NCBI GenBank assembly: GCA_959347315.1
Contig: OY365817.1
Coordinates: forward strand, 3,774,056-3,838,055
Source of the DNA: Bimastos eiseni
Taxonomy: Eukaryota > Annelida > Clitellata > Crassiclitellata > Lumbricidae
Direction: 5' to 3'
Length of the DNA: 64,000 nt
In this document: positions 35,738-47,996 of the stretch, one piece after another
Layout: every line of letters begins with the position of its first letter
Position numbering within the stretch: position 1 is the stretch's first letter
Notes under the pieces: generated by a model
Databases searched by the model: none
Told to the model about the DNA's origin: nothing
What the model saw: only the letters and a program-made list of their open reading frames with translations
Position numbers and translations under genes: made by a program

Positions 35738-38250
35738 CTGAAAACCAAATGGAAAAGAATAATCGGATATATCATTGTATCCCACTCCTTCAAACTATAT
35801 CAGTATCATATTAAACTGAACTGTACGGTAGCATAGTAGGAGACTCGTGATGCTTCCAGGTAGCAGGACAGCATTTCCCATGCAGGACCGTCTCGGTCCG
35901 TCAGTACCAAGTGGCCAAAGCACGGTGGCAATATGCTATGGCGGTATGGTAAACCATAGGCAAGAGGTATTGGAAACAAAACGCAGGTAATTTCAGATTA
36001 TTTAACCGCTCAACATCGTATGTGTAAAATTACAATTATTGGATTGATACTCAAACTATATGCTACGTGGGGGCGAATAATTTAGAACACTCAAAACGCG
36101 AAATTACCCTTCGCTTGAGTGATATGCGAGTCGGAAGTTTGTTGTATGTAGCAGAAGGTAAGCGCTCATTTATAACGCAGAACTTTTACATCTTGCAGCC
36201 TCCCGAAAAATGACAAATCTACAGTTTAAGCAAATAAGAATAGCTTGAGTATTGCTCTATTTTGTAAGAAGTATTTACCATATTCAAGATATCGAAATTC
36301 TTCGTCCAAACACTACGACAGCAAGTTATTTAAACGTTCTTTAAATCCCACCACATAAAATAACGCACTTTTCCCTAATCAGCGAACGCCTAATAACTCC
36401 ATCACACCGGGTGGGATAAGATGACTTCTTTGTGTAAGAAGATTAATATTGGCTAGCGTATCGCAATACGCTAGCGTATACGTAATATCTGTTTGTACAG
36501 ATTCTGCAAAGCTTTCTGCACCGCGCTCACTTCTTTGGGAAATCAGAATCCATTCAGCCATTCGCTTTAAAATTCTCTCAAAGAGATGAAAGAGTTTAAA
36601 AAAACAATTCGTCAGATCTGTTTGTAATGCGATAGACACAAAACATACCATACCTTGTGCATTTGTCGAAATGTGGCTCCAGCAAAGCTTCAGCTGAGTG
36701 CGCCAGCGAAAACTAATTCCTTTAATCTGTTTAATATTATTATATTAATGAGTCAGATTTTTCTGTTTATGCGTAATTCGCTAAATACATGAACGCTTGC
36801 GGCAAGCAACTAAGAGCACGTAGACAATTTCATCGGCTCAGAGGAAATAATACCGACAAACAAAAACTACTAACTACTTGACAAAACCAAAAGTAATTGA
36901 GAGATAAAAACGTGCTATATAATTATAACCTTTCTATAGAGCTGGGAATATGCAGATCTTCAAAGGATTGGGAGACATGGAGAAAAAGATTCCTAGACCA
37001 GCCTACTCAACAGCAAGGCAGCTGAAGAAAACAGAAAACAGTATGCACTATAGGAGGACGAAACATCAGACTCGACAGGATTGAGGACACTATTGTGAAA
37101 AAGATTGGACAATGAAATACAGGTGGTCAAGAAAAAAAAACGACATACATATGTTACAGAGAAAAAAATCAAGGAAACAGAAGCGGAAGAAGGCAGGAAT
37201 GAATAAACAAAACATACAACACCTTTCATACCCAAAATGTGTCTCAGATCATCTTTTCATGTTAAGATTTTATTAAGAAGCATCGTACACATCAATTAAT
37301 TATATTAAAATACGCTTAATCTGAACTCCATAATTACTTCCAACTGAATAAAAATGCACAATGACTATTGGTTAATATGCTAGACTGACAATTCAGAAGC
37401 ACACGTCCCTGGGAACACAGAAAATACTACACAACCTTCTAGCAAACTCCGATATAAAATAAGTACACTAGTGAGACACTGATGGTAAAATCAAACTGGC
37501 CAACCCCCTGCCATATATCCGGGACCGCAGCTAAGAAACAATTACGGGCGGTAGAATCTTTATACTGTTGATAAGAAGCTGCCTTTCAATGTTACCTTAT
37601 ATATCGAGTTTATCAACTAGCTGAGCAAAAAACTGGCAAAAACTGACAGAAGCAAAAGTAAATGAGCTGTAAATAGAGAAGCTTTGACAAAAACACTGAA
37701 ACAAAGCCGAAAAAACTTTCTGGAGTGAAATGCAGAGAATACTTTTGTTGAATAAATGATCGCATATGAAGGTAGTTTTATGGTGGTCTGAAAAATCCTG
37801 TTTCCATCCCAGCTGTTGCAAGAATCCCTCATTAGAAGCAAATCTCTAAAAGCTTCCCTTAACAGTGTTGGTTGCTTCAACAACCACTGAACGGTTTTAT
37901 CATAATCTCTACAGTAATCAAAGTAGAGTATATACAATTAAAAATTACAAGTACCTTATTAAGTGCTACCAATTTGTATGCACCTGCAACAAAAGTACCA
38001 TAGTGTACAACGGTTCATTGACCTTAATATCACAGCAGTTAAGTTCAATCAGTCACACTTCACTGACTTTCTCTCACTTCAATGTCTTGCATTTGCTCCT
38101 TTTTTTGAAAGTAGTCACTACTAAAAGTTTTATCAAAATAAAGACCACACACCATGCAGTCTATAACAAATAACTCCAAACTCCAACATGGTCTGCTGCT
38201 GCTTAACAACGCAGTTTCATAACAAAGACCATTAGTGTAACCCTGCTCCT
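35738..38250. other. Upstream of the TMEM272-like gene, no exon confirmed
   Basis: Should contain the missing 5' exon(s) of the TMEM272-like gene. An ATG followed by AEWILISQR and a GTGAGC donor (minus, about 36561-36530) is possible, but its phase does not fit the next exon. No repeat family was recognised. Confidence 0.3.
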
Positions 38251-38259
38251 TTCTCCAGT

Positions 38260-38730
38260 CTAGAGACTGGCACTGTCAGACTTCACACAGTGGTGGACAA
38301 TTAACTCCCGCTTCATGGTTCAATGATTTCACTTGGAAGGTCATGCATCAACAATTTCATAGAAAGACTTGTTCCATTTTCCACAATCTTCATCGGACAT
38401 TAAACAACTTTTTGGCAAAACAATTTCTGGCAAACTTAGCAATTTAAGACAAGGCCATATAGACACCGAGACTGTCACAGGGACGACACATAAATCCTCC
38501 AAATAAATTAATTAATGCTTACTTCAACATCTTCCTAATTTTCCACAGCTAGCATCCAACAAAACAGTTTTACCCAACTTCAGTACTTCACGGTTCACCA
38601 ATATCACTTTAAGGTCACATGCATCAGCAAATTTCTACAAGTATTTGTTTTACTTTCTGAAGACACAAAATAAAAGAAATTTAAGAAGAGGCCATATAGA
38701 CACCGAAACTGCCCAGTAATTCCATTATTG
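38260..38730. repeat. Decayed tandem duplication, about 260-bp unit
   Basis: A block with CACGGTTCA/CATGGTTCA, AAGGTCA(CA)TGCATCA and GGCCATATAGACACCGA occurs at about 38310-38475 and again at 38585-38710. A third partial trace (GATTCACTGATTTCTCTTTA then AGGTCATATATCAGCAAT) lies near 39730-39765, beyond a LINE. Confidence 0.55.
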
Positions 38731-39214
38731 CATCAAAGATGCTAGTCTTCATTAGAAAAAACACAAAGTCTTTTTCCAAAACTAGCAGTCATTGAATCAG
38801 TTCATGCAAAACATAACCATAGGTTTTTTTATTGTTTCACCATCATTATACAAATGTAGGTAACAAATTCTCTGTGAACAAATTAATGTATATAATTTAT
38901 ACATCATTATTAATTTAGTTATGAACTAATAGCATCAGAGTAAGAATTAATATTTTTTTATAAAACCATCTGATGTTACACAGAGTAATAAATAAAACAG
39001 TAATTGAAAAACCCTGAAGGGTCCGAGATCCCGCTGGCAGAGTCACCCAATTACAGAGATGAAATTAAGTAGTGGTGGATGACGTATTGAGTATTCAGTA
39101 AGGTGGTAAAGTTACTATACCTGACTAGTTAATTAATATAATAAAAAGTATACAAACTTAACAAAAAGTGAAGAAATAGGCACTTCATGTAGAGTGAGTC
39201 AATAGGTGCTTACA

Positions 39215-39735
39215 GAGTCAGTATTTAAAGGTTTCATAGTGGTTTATATTCCTTATTTCGTGTGGTAGGCAATTCCAGGCTATGGGACCAGTGTAGGCAA
39301 TCGAGAATTTACGCGTGTTTGTATGAGGAAAAATAGGCCGATAATCCTTAACATTTCTAAGACAATATGGATTAGCTAGCTGAAGTGGTTTGAGGTAGTT
39401 CAGATAAGCAGAAGGTAGTAATTTATTCATAAACTTATATACAAATTCATTTGCCTAGCATAGCGTTATTTGCGATACTTGCAATATGGGAAGGGAAGAG
39501 GTATCAGGCAAGGAGGTTTTCCTAATGATTTTAAATGCTCGATTTTTAAGTACAACTAATCTATTCAACTGTGAGTGATAGTTTGCCGCCCAAATTACAT
39601 TGCAGTAGGTTAAGTAGGGATGAATTAAGGAAAAGTAAAGGTTCATGCAAATTGTTTTAGGTAATAGGTACTCAATGCGTACACCTACAGGTCTATGCAT
39701 TTGGGAAATTGAGAATAGAGACTGCATCATGATTC
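39215..39735 (-). mobile_element. Jockey/I-like LINE C-terminal fragment
   Basis: Minus-strand frames give MHRPVGVRIEYLLPKTICMN, LYFSLIHPYLTYCNVIWAAN and NRAFKIIRKTSLPDTS; after a frameshift come KPLQLANPYCLRNVKDYR, and SIAYTGPIAWNCLPHEIR. This is the typical region after the reverse transcriptase in LINE ORF2 (HPYLTYCNVIW, GPIAWNCLP). It is a dead fragment, about 500 bp. Confidence 0.75.
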
Positions 39736-40376
39736 ACTGATTTCTCTTTAAGGTCATATATCAGCAATCTCTCGTCATCAGGGTTTGGTTCGTTTGGTTC
39801 ATTGTATTGGACTCCAGAACACAATGCATGACCACAAAAAGTAAGTGAGGAAAGTCGCTACAATCATATGTTATGTGTGTCAGTCAAAAATTAACTTCAT
39901 GATACATTCATTTATTCTTTAAAAAATGTATATAGCACCCTCTCTAGGTAACTACTCAAATGCACTACCAACCCCAACCAGGACAAATAAGGTAGGTTTT
40001 CAAATGGCCATCAAATGTACCACTGCACAATTGATCATTTGTGAATTATAAAAACATATTTGGCTGAAGAGAAAGATGCAGAGATAATGATTAATAGGAA
40101 TAATAATCTTAAGTAACAGACCGCATGGCAGTTCACGGCCATTACTGTTACTACTACTACATTTATTATTATCATTATTATTATTATTAAACATTATTCT
40201 GTATTTACTAAAAGCAACAATCTAATGACCAAGCATCAATGCGTTGAGCAATTGAGAGTGAAGAATTTGCTCATGATTCCTACACAGTAACCATCACAGG
40301 GGAGAAGGAGAATCTAACCCATACCCTAAACATCACAAGGCAAGCACTCAGACCAATGATGCCTCATGTTGAAGGC
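39736..40376. other. Rel gene 3' flank
   Basis: Downstream of the Rel stop codon on the minus strand, so it should include the 3' UTR. A reverse-orientation TATATAGCACCCTC retroposon tail lies near 39930, and an (ATT)n tract near 40160-40190. Confidence 0.4.
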
Positions 40377-43300
40377 TTAATGGTTATCTTGCTGGAACTG
40401 ATTTTCCACTGGAGGCTGTGTGATTGTGATGACTGTCCCAGATGGAAATGGATCATCCAGGTTCGACAATTTACCCACATCATCGTCAAGGACGTAGTTG
40501 GTTTGGCCAAGACGTCTCTTGCTGTTGGTTTGGTTGACCCCGGGTTGACCCGTCCAAACGTTGATCAGTGCACCATGTTGGCGGGCAACATCAACGTTGA
40601 CTTCTTCGTTGGATGTGAAGATTCCTTGATTCTGATTGGAGTCCAGACGGTTGGCAGCTCCAAGTTCAGCTTGGCTGAATGTGCAGAGTCTCTGGTTGCC
40701 ACTGTGTTGACCAATCGGGGCAAAGTTGACGAATTGACCATTAGGGTAGATATCTTCGATGTTGACTCCACTAGACATGCAGATTCTTTGGTTGACTTGC
40801 GCTGGATTGACAGTTCCGAGATCCACCTCACTGGTTGTACGGGGCATAAGTTTGACTTGCTGTTGACTGGTCTGGGCAACATTGACGCCTGGCAGGGCTG
40901 AAGGAACCGTGTTGAGTAACTCAATCAGATCGGTAAGAAGTTTATGATTGTCTTCAAGGAAGTTGTTTGCCGGACCCGGGTAAGGCGGCGGGAGGGTGGT
41001 ATAACCCCCTGAAGGGGTGGCAGCACCAACAACGTTCATCAGAGCCAGTCCATTGCCCACAGCAGATGGATTCTGCCTGTGTGAGAGAAGTGGCTGCTCT
41101 GTCAAGTGAGCACCTGCAACGATAATAATGATGAGAAATTACTCTGCTACTAGTAATGTGCATGGAGAAAATATTACTATGGTAATATGGAAAATAAATG
41201 ACTAGGATAAACCAAAAGGAGAAAATTCTACTAGCAGTATTCAGAGAATGCTATTAGTGCAAAGTGCTACTAGCAAATGGCAACAGAGAGCTACTATGAC
41301 TGTACAGAGCAAAGGTGTGTCTTGATAAAATAACTACATTCCTCATAAAGTTTAGAATACTGGATAGTGATGAAATTAAAGTGTCTAATAGGAACCTTTT
41401 AGTTGTCAAGAGCCATATATTTCAAACCCATTTTCTTCATTTGCAAAATTAGTGATGTAATATACAACTTATATATCACAGAATATTTTTATAATATCAA
41501 TATTCCCACATAAGTTGAATGCACAATTGCACATTGTATCTGAGAATTTCTGAAGCACTTCTTACAGTACTACAAATTTAGAGGCGCACCCAGCGTGACA
41601 GCCCCAAGGAAATAAAAAGTCTTCAGGTAACAAAAAGATGCAGATATTTTGTTAGGAAATGTAGGGAAATTGCACATTTTTACGGAATGTCGGCACACGA
41701 GAATCGATTTCATTGCCCGGGTAGGCAGCCAATATGACCAACGGAATATTTCTGGCATATGTTCGGGTAAAATCGCGTATTTTTACGGATTTTCGGGTAC
41801 CCGAAAATCGATTTCATTACCCGGGTAATCAGCCTCGGGCGGGTACCCAGTTACCCATTGACAGCCTTAGGTGGGGTTTGTCGTTCCCACAGATAGGTAA
41901 AATCGATTAAACCCTAATTGATTAGCTAATTGGTTTATAATCAATTAGACAAACACCTAATCACTTAGATGCGAAATTTTGCTAATTCCAATCACGAAGC
42001 AATCAATCAAACAATTAATGAATGTTTGTCTATTCTTATTTCCATTATGATTACGCATAAAAGCATCAATAGAAACCTGTATAACCCCCTGAAGGGGTGG
42101 CAGCACCAACAACGTTCATCAGAGCCAGTCCATTGCCCATAGCAGATGGATTCTGCCTGTGTGAGAGAAGTGGCTGCTCTACCAAGTGAACACCTGCAAC
42201 GATAATAATGATGAGAAATTACTCTGCTACTAGCAATGTGTATGGAGAAAATAGTACTATGATAATATGGAAAATAAATGACTAGGATTAATCAAAAGGA
42301 GAAAATTCTACTAGCAATATTTGGAGAATGCTATTAGTCAAGCAGAAGCAAAGTGCTACTAGCAAATGGCAACAGAGAGCTACTATAACTGTACAGATTA
42401 TATGTGAGCCTTGATGAAATAACTACATTCCTAGCAAAGTTTAGAATACTGCATATTGATTAAAGCCTAAGTTTTTAAGGCGTGGTCTAATGAATACCTG
42501 CCGCCTGCTAGCTACCAATCAGATCTCTCCAAAGCATCTCATCCGCCTGGGGTACAATCTTAACCAAATGGACCGCTGTGGTGAGTCTATCTGAATAGGC
42601 TCAAATGGACCAAGTAGACAGCTGAGGTAAATGCACTGGAGATAACAATTGAAACAATGATCGTGATTCATCGTAGTCCTTATAATTATATGCATCTACA
42701 CACCTGTACTTGATATGCCACTCATATGCCTTCGCGCCTGTGTCCGTGCCTGGGTTGGTGCCTGTGTTCGTTGTGGAACAGATATAATTGATAGCATTCA
42801 TCTAGTATTCTTTTCAGTCTATTTCTGACTTACACGCATATCTGGCGTTATTACGTCACTTTTAAATCAGCCTGAAGTCAAACCCTTGTAAATCCTATGT
42901 GCCGATGAAAAGAACACTGAATGAATCATATAAAACGTATGGAGAAGCTAAAGTTTTGGTAAAAGGTCATGTCTAGGTCGAGGACATGAGAATTAGCAGT
43001 GCAGGTGTCGGTGAATGAAGAATCAAGGTTGAGGTAAAATGAGGAATGTGGACTTTTCTTGAGTTGTTCCCATACAGCTATAGGCTAAGGTATATTTAGG
43101 CTACTAAGTACTTAGTCCTTCCTGTGCGGGTCTACACATCATTCAGCGCACCTCCTCAATTCGTTCTAACCAAGTCCGCGCTTGAGCTTCATCCCACGAC
43201 ACCTGTGCTGCCGCTGTGCACGTGTGTTTGGGCCTACAGGATAGGTATATGTAGAGACAGACAGACAGACAGACAACATTCCGAGACATGCATGCATTTC

Positions 43301-46300
43301 AACTTAAAGGAATTGTCAGGCGGTGGACTTGAATATGGCACTTCTTGACTGTAGCCCCTCTCAATGAATTCAGGTTTGATTGACAAGTAGTTTATCGCAA
43401 AACTGACCGCCCAGAAAACTTCGCCTTTAAAATAAAAGCAACGAAATAGGGTTGTGAGCCATTTTAAAAACATGTTTGCAAACCTATTTTCTTCACTTGC
43501 AAAATTTGTGATACAATAATTTATACAGTACTAGAAATTCAGAAATGCTTGTAGCATGACAGCCCAAGGTTATAAAAAGTCTTCAGGTAATGAAGAGATG
43601 AGGATGGGACCCTGACTAAAATCTTACTGCAGATGGTAGGGTATGTCACAGGTATATTAAATTTGATGCTTGAATGTGAATGACCAATACATATGGTCAC
43701 ATCAATACTTAGCCCTGCTTGCAGCGGTCGCATCCCTATTCTTATTTCGATTACGATTACGCATAAGAGATGTTCATAGAGACCTGTGCAGCTGTTGGTG
43801 ATATTGAAGCCTCTCTGTTCGATTTTTCTCCTCTTGGCCAACAGCATACTCTGCTCATCTAAACATAACACCATTCACAAATGACCACAAGTGACTCCTA
43901 GAGCTCACGAAATTTATGGTATTTGTGTAAAAATGAAGTAAAACACTGGTCTACTATTCCTTCAAAATCCAGTTCACACGTCTAATTAAACTGCTTCAAA
44001 GCGTTATTGTATTATAGTTTGGCTAATAAAAAATAATTTTTCCAGAATTTTCTACTGTCTTTTTGTAAACACAAAAACTCTTGGCTTTTTGAATAGATGC
44101 AGCAAGAGACACACATACATACACACAGACACACACATATATATATATACACACACACCACACATGCACACACAAAAATACATACATAACCAACCATTTT
44201 TATAGCATGCCTCCAACCGAAGGAATATGAAAACACAAAAATAAGCAAGTCATCAGAGGAAATACAATAGGGAGAAATAAATAAATCCCTAAGGGACCCT
44301 TTCTCACAAAAAATAAGTAAAAAAACTACACGCACAAAAATAGCTTTATTTTTAACTAGTTACATACAAGCAAGCATGGAAACAAATACAAACAAATGCA
44401 AACATGGAGTACAATGAGTACGTATTTTAGTGTATAGAAACTGTTCCTACCAGGTGCATTAGGAATGAACTGAAATGGCTTTGGTTCTCCAGTCATCTGA
44501 TCGGACGGTCGAAACAGTTGGACCCAAACAGACGCTGGACCAGACATCAATTCTCTCAAATAGCGAGGTGTCGTACAAGTCACAGCCCACTGTCACAACC
44601 AGTACATTGTCAAGAGAACAACAAAAACCAAACTGTTAGCTATCACAAAGCCAAACTGCTAGTTATCACAAAACCACACTGCTAGTTATCATAAAACCAA
44701 ACCGCTGTGATCATAAAACCAAACTGCTAGTTATCATAAAACCAAACTGCTAGTTATCACAAAACCAAACTGTTAGCTATCACAAAACCAAACTGCTAGT
44801 TATCATAAAACCAAACTGCTGTGATCACAAAACCAAACTGCTAGTTATCATAAAACCAAACTGCTAGTTATCATAAAACCAAACTGCTAGTTATGTTAAA
44901 ACCAAACTGCACATGACCTAAAACAACCAAACTGCAATTACAACTGAGCGACAATGGAGGACCAATATAGATAGTAATAATACCAACTGAATTTCATACA
45001 CAAGATGTAACCGTAAGTGTAACTGAAACAGAACATTTCTATAGCTCCTATAAGACCTCGTTCAATGCCTGTGTTGATCCGTGTGAGGTTCTTACCTGTC
45101 TGTGGACCTCGGGTGAACCTCCAAACGCCTCCCACTCACTTCCATCTGGAAGAACCTCGAAAAACCTCACTTGAACATCACCTACGAAAAGATCACCAGT
45201 TATCATAATTTAATGATGTTCTCTATTCTGTTCCATATCTCCAACCTATTAGTTGTCTCTACTCATTTCTTACATATCACTTGCATGCTTCCAACCTATA
45301 TGTTACATTTTGTTACATGTCTATACCCTATCTGTTACACGCCCATTATACCCTTACCCTTCTTAGCTTTATCGCAGAGGATAAACAGTTCCTCCCCTCC
45401 AGAGCTGAAGGCGGAATGACGGCTAAGTCGACAAATCTCCAACTTGTTAACTGTTCCTAAAAACATCAACACATCACAGTACAATATATAATTTGTTCAT
45501 TTTATAACATCCTCTTGACAGAAGACAGGCAGCCATGACATGTGGCATGACATTGCACAGCGGCCTTCTTGTTATTCCTTATATGCGCTCTGCTATGGCC
45601 CAGTCAAAGAAGAGCTTTGCCAATGTTAGCCCTTCAGCTTGGAAATGTCTTCCAAAGTCCCTGCGTCTTGAATTACTGACCCTCTCACTGCTGATTCTAG
45701 TAGCGCTATATAAAAGCCTGATTACATTACATTAAAAAGTAATGTTTGGGACATTGACAGTGCCAGTTCCAAGCCTGGAGAAAGGGGAGGTCGACACCAA
45801 ATCATCTTCAATATGGAACGGTGTCGTTAAAATATCAACAACACCCACATTACAAAGTTTAGATCATGATTAATTTACCCAGTTACAATTAGACAGAGAT
45901 TGGATAAGATTATTCACTTCTGTCAATGATTTCTCGAGTGACGACCGGCGTCACGACCCTGGTGACCTTCTGATTTGAATCACGAAGGAAAACTTGGAAG
46001 CAGAGACGAACGGCAGATAAGTCGATCTGCCTTATGTCGACGTCATGACCGGCTGTAGCAGAAATAAAGAACACGACACAGTTAAATTTTACTTACAATG
46101 TTATTTATCGATAAATGAAACAATAAGAATAGTTAACACAATGAGAACAATGTAGCTTATCATTAAAGTGACTAAAGTCTCTCAGAGGGTTCAATGGCCA
46201 CAGCTCGCTTGATTGGTGATGTACCTAAATTTGGACACATCTCTACGTACATGCGGGACGTCCTTCACCGGCTTCCGGTTAGGCAGCACATTCAATATAG

Positions 46301-47996
46301 AATCTCCTCTATTGTCTGGCACTGTGTTGAGGGCAATGTGCCTGTCTATCTTTGGGATCTGTTCACCTTAACTTCAGCTTCTTCTGGTCGCCGATCTCTT
46401 CGCTCAGCCTCTAGAGGCGACTGTGGTTCCACATGCTCAACCTGCCACCAGGCAAAATAGAGCTTTTGCAATTGTGGATCCCAGTGTTTGGAACAACCTC
46501 CCATCTGTCCTGCGCTCTCTCCCGCGCGACCTGTCCGGCTCTTTCTATGAACCTCTTAAGACATCTCTCTTTGACCGGTCCTGGGTCGGGAGCGCCTTCT
46601 TCTTGAAAAAGTGCAATATAAATTGCATTGATTGATTGATTGAATGATTGATTGATTTTAGATTTGATTTAATGAGATCATGTTTGTTAGATTAAACTGA
46701 CTTTGGAATGGATCAACGTTAATTTCTTTTCGTGATCTCAGCGCCTCTTTGGTATCTTGCTGTCGGCAGCACTGAACACCAACATTGCCTAGTCTACAAA
46801 GAATTGTTTCAGAAACATTCAGTTTCGCAGTACTCGGCATAAACTCAGACAAACAATGGGTTTGAGTTATAATCTTTAAGATTTTCTCTTTTGAAAACGA
46901 AAATCGGATTTTTTCAATCACAAAATGACAATTGACCTAACTAAAAACACAAATTGTTATTTAATTTACAAACTGACAATCAACTTACCTAAAAACGCAA
47001 ATATTGCTGCTATTAGTACTTAGTACTTCCTGGTGTAAACTAAGGCAAATTAACAAATTCGTAAAATTCGTGCAAACTGCCAAACTAAAAAATCAAGAGA
47101 GTGAGACTTTTTAAATATTTTAAAATCAAACTCGGACTTGGCAAGAAATTCAAACTCTGTTCATCACTACAAAACAGCAGTGTCATTGTCGAATTTCTAA
47201 TGCAAAGCTTAACCCACATCGACCAAATCAATGAATGCCGAATAAATCAATAAATGCTTCAATTAATCAATGCTTTTTTGTTGATGAAGAACACACAAAA
47301 TGCATGATAAGATCACGATAACAGAAGAGTTATAGTGAACATGGGAAACCCCAAACTAAGGGACCTTTACGCGAACATTATTGTGAATCAAGGCACATAC
47401 TTAACAATGTTGCCGCCATTGACTTCAATTGTGCACACACCCTTCTTGCAGTTGTAACCCACGAGACTGTGTGGATGAGGGTAGTAGGGTTCGCTTCTAT
47501 TGACACAGGACACCACAATGACCGCTCTCTCATTAGGCGCCATGTTGTGGATCTGAGGGGAAAAATAGGAAAAGACATGTATGAAAAAAAAAAGTGAATT
47601 TCTCTATAATTAAAAAAGTAGTGATCATCTTATTAAAACAATGACAATTAGTTGCAGTCTGATAATGATAAATGATGAGTATAATCTGACTGAAAGCTGT
47701 TCTCTTTGCCTGAGTCGCACGCAAGGGGTTAGATGCAGTTCTCAGATATATGTCGTGTCTTAAAATGCACTCATAATCTGCTTCATTTGTATCTGTACCC
47801 ATCAAAAGCTGACCTTTATGGTTGGAGTGGTTCGCACAGAACCGGTGGAGTTTTCGCCCAGAATGCTTCCTGCTCCATTTCCCTCGCACTTGTATCTGAA
47901 GCGGTGGTCGTGCTGCTTTGGCTCATCGATGATTTCGACCCATGGTTTCTCCATCTCATTGGACCGTGTTTTACCAGTCCTTCCGTGTGACGACAA
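40377..47996 (-). CDS. rel: Rel/NF-kB family transcription factor
   Basis: Nine constitutive exons join in phase: 47996-47814, 47552-47401, 46793-46702, 46052-45918, 45456-45358, 45181-45096, 44589-44451, 43858-43784, 41113-40377 (stop TAA); about 565 aa. Exon 1 carries the DNA-contact loop [18 protein letters not shown] after [34 protein letters not shown] and [15 protein letters not shown] continue the Rel N-terminal domain. [41 protein letters not shown] and VQLFRPSD form the dimerisation Ig-like domain. KRRKIE is the nuclear localisation signal. The last exon is a Gln/Asn/Pro-rich tail with PPPYPGP and DLIELLNT, a plausible transactivation region. No ankyrin repeats are seen, so it is Rel/Dorsal-class, not p105/Relish. 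Known role: dimeric kappa-site binding, held in the cytoplasm by IkB. Either ATG 47954 is the start, or a further 5' exon joins at the AG before 47996. An extra exon copy lies at 42193-42077. Confidence 0.93.
41640..41875. mobile_element. hAT-like terminal fragment with internal tandem
   Basis: An end resembling CTAAGGCTGTCAATGGGTAA (reverse complement at 41853-41872) precedes CGGGTACCC-rich DNA. A block with ATCGATTTCATTGCCCGGGT and GGCAGCC recurs about 110 bp away as ATCGATTTCATTACCCGGGT and ATCAGCC. The other terminus was not found. It lies in unit A only. Confidence 0.45.
42077..42193 (-). other. Extra in-frame Rel exon made by duplication
   Basis: A 117-nt copy of the start of the last Rel exon is preceded by the same acceptor (GTTGCAG) and followed by a new donor, ACAG^GTTTCT, taken from the end of the NLS exon. 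It begins and ends in phase 1, has no stop, and would insert 39 residues. It reads [20 protein letters not shown] and onward to GGYT, with three clear substitutions from the original (A/V, T/V, V/M). Inclusion would repeat the junction segment between the NLS and the C-terminal region. Use in mRNA is unproven. Confidence 0.7.
44625..44940. repeat. 23-bp minisatellite in a Rel intron
   Basis: About 12-13 units of AAAACCAAACTGCTAGTTATCAT with small variants, some shortened to CCAAACTGCTGTGATCA. Lies in the intron between the exons at 45181-45096 and 44589-44451. Confidence 0.95.
45535..45740 (+). mobile_element. CR1-like LINE 3' end
   Basis: Plus strand: [20 protein letters not shown], then [14 protein letters not shown], closing with GTAGCGCTATATAAAAGCC and ATTACATTACATT. 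Lies in a Rel intron, antisense to Rel. Confidence 0.7.
45745..45850 (+). repeat. Dispersed retroposon tail, CAGTTCCAAGCCTGG copy
   Basis: GACAGTGCCAGTTCCAAGCC, then GGGGAGGTCGACACC and GGTGTCGTTAAAATATC. Same family as 8105, directly after the LINE tail at 45740. Confidence 0.5.
46190..46650 (+). mobile_element. CR1-like LINE 3' end
   Basis: Plus strand: [50 protein letters not shown], then (frameshift) [20 protein letters not shown], ending GTGCAATATAAATTGC and a GATTGATTGATT tract. It is better preserved than the other copies. Lies in the Rel intron between the third and fourth exons. Confidence 0.8.

Larger units (their letters stand above)
41000..43783. repeat. Tandem duplication within the Rel gene
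   Basis: Unit A (about 41000-42076) and unit B (about 42079-43783) share the start of the last exon, its upstream intron, and the 5' end of the intron after the NLS exon. Matching landmarks: 41090-41330 with 42180-42430; 41445-41640 with 43470-43600 (AAAAAGTCTTCAGGTAA); and 42015-42076 with 43735-43783 (CTATTCTTATTTC, TTACGCATAA). Unit B holds about 1 kb of extra DNA (about 42470-43460), and unit A holds a hAT-like end absent from B. The duplication therefore predates both insertions. Confidence 0.85.

Noticed and set aside
40356..40901. A 181-codon plus-strand frame
   Set aside because: It is the antisense shadow of the last Rel exon, which has a clear protein on the minus strand.
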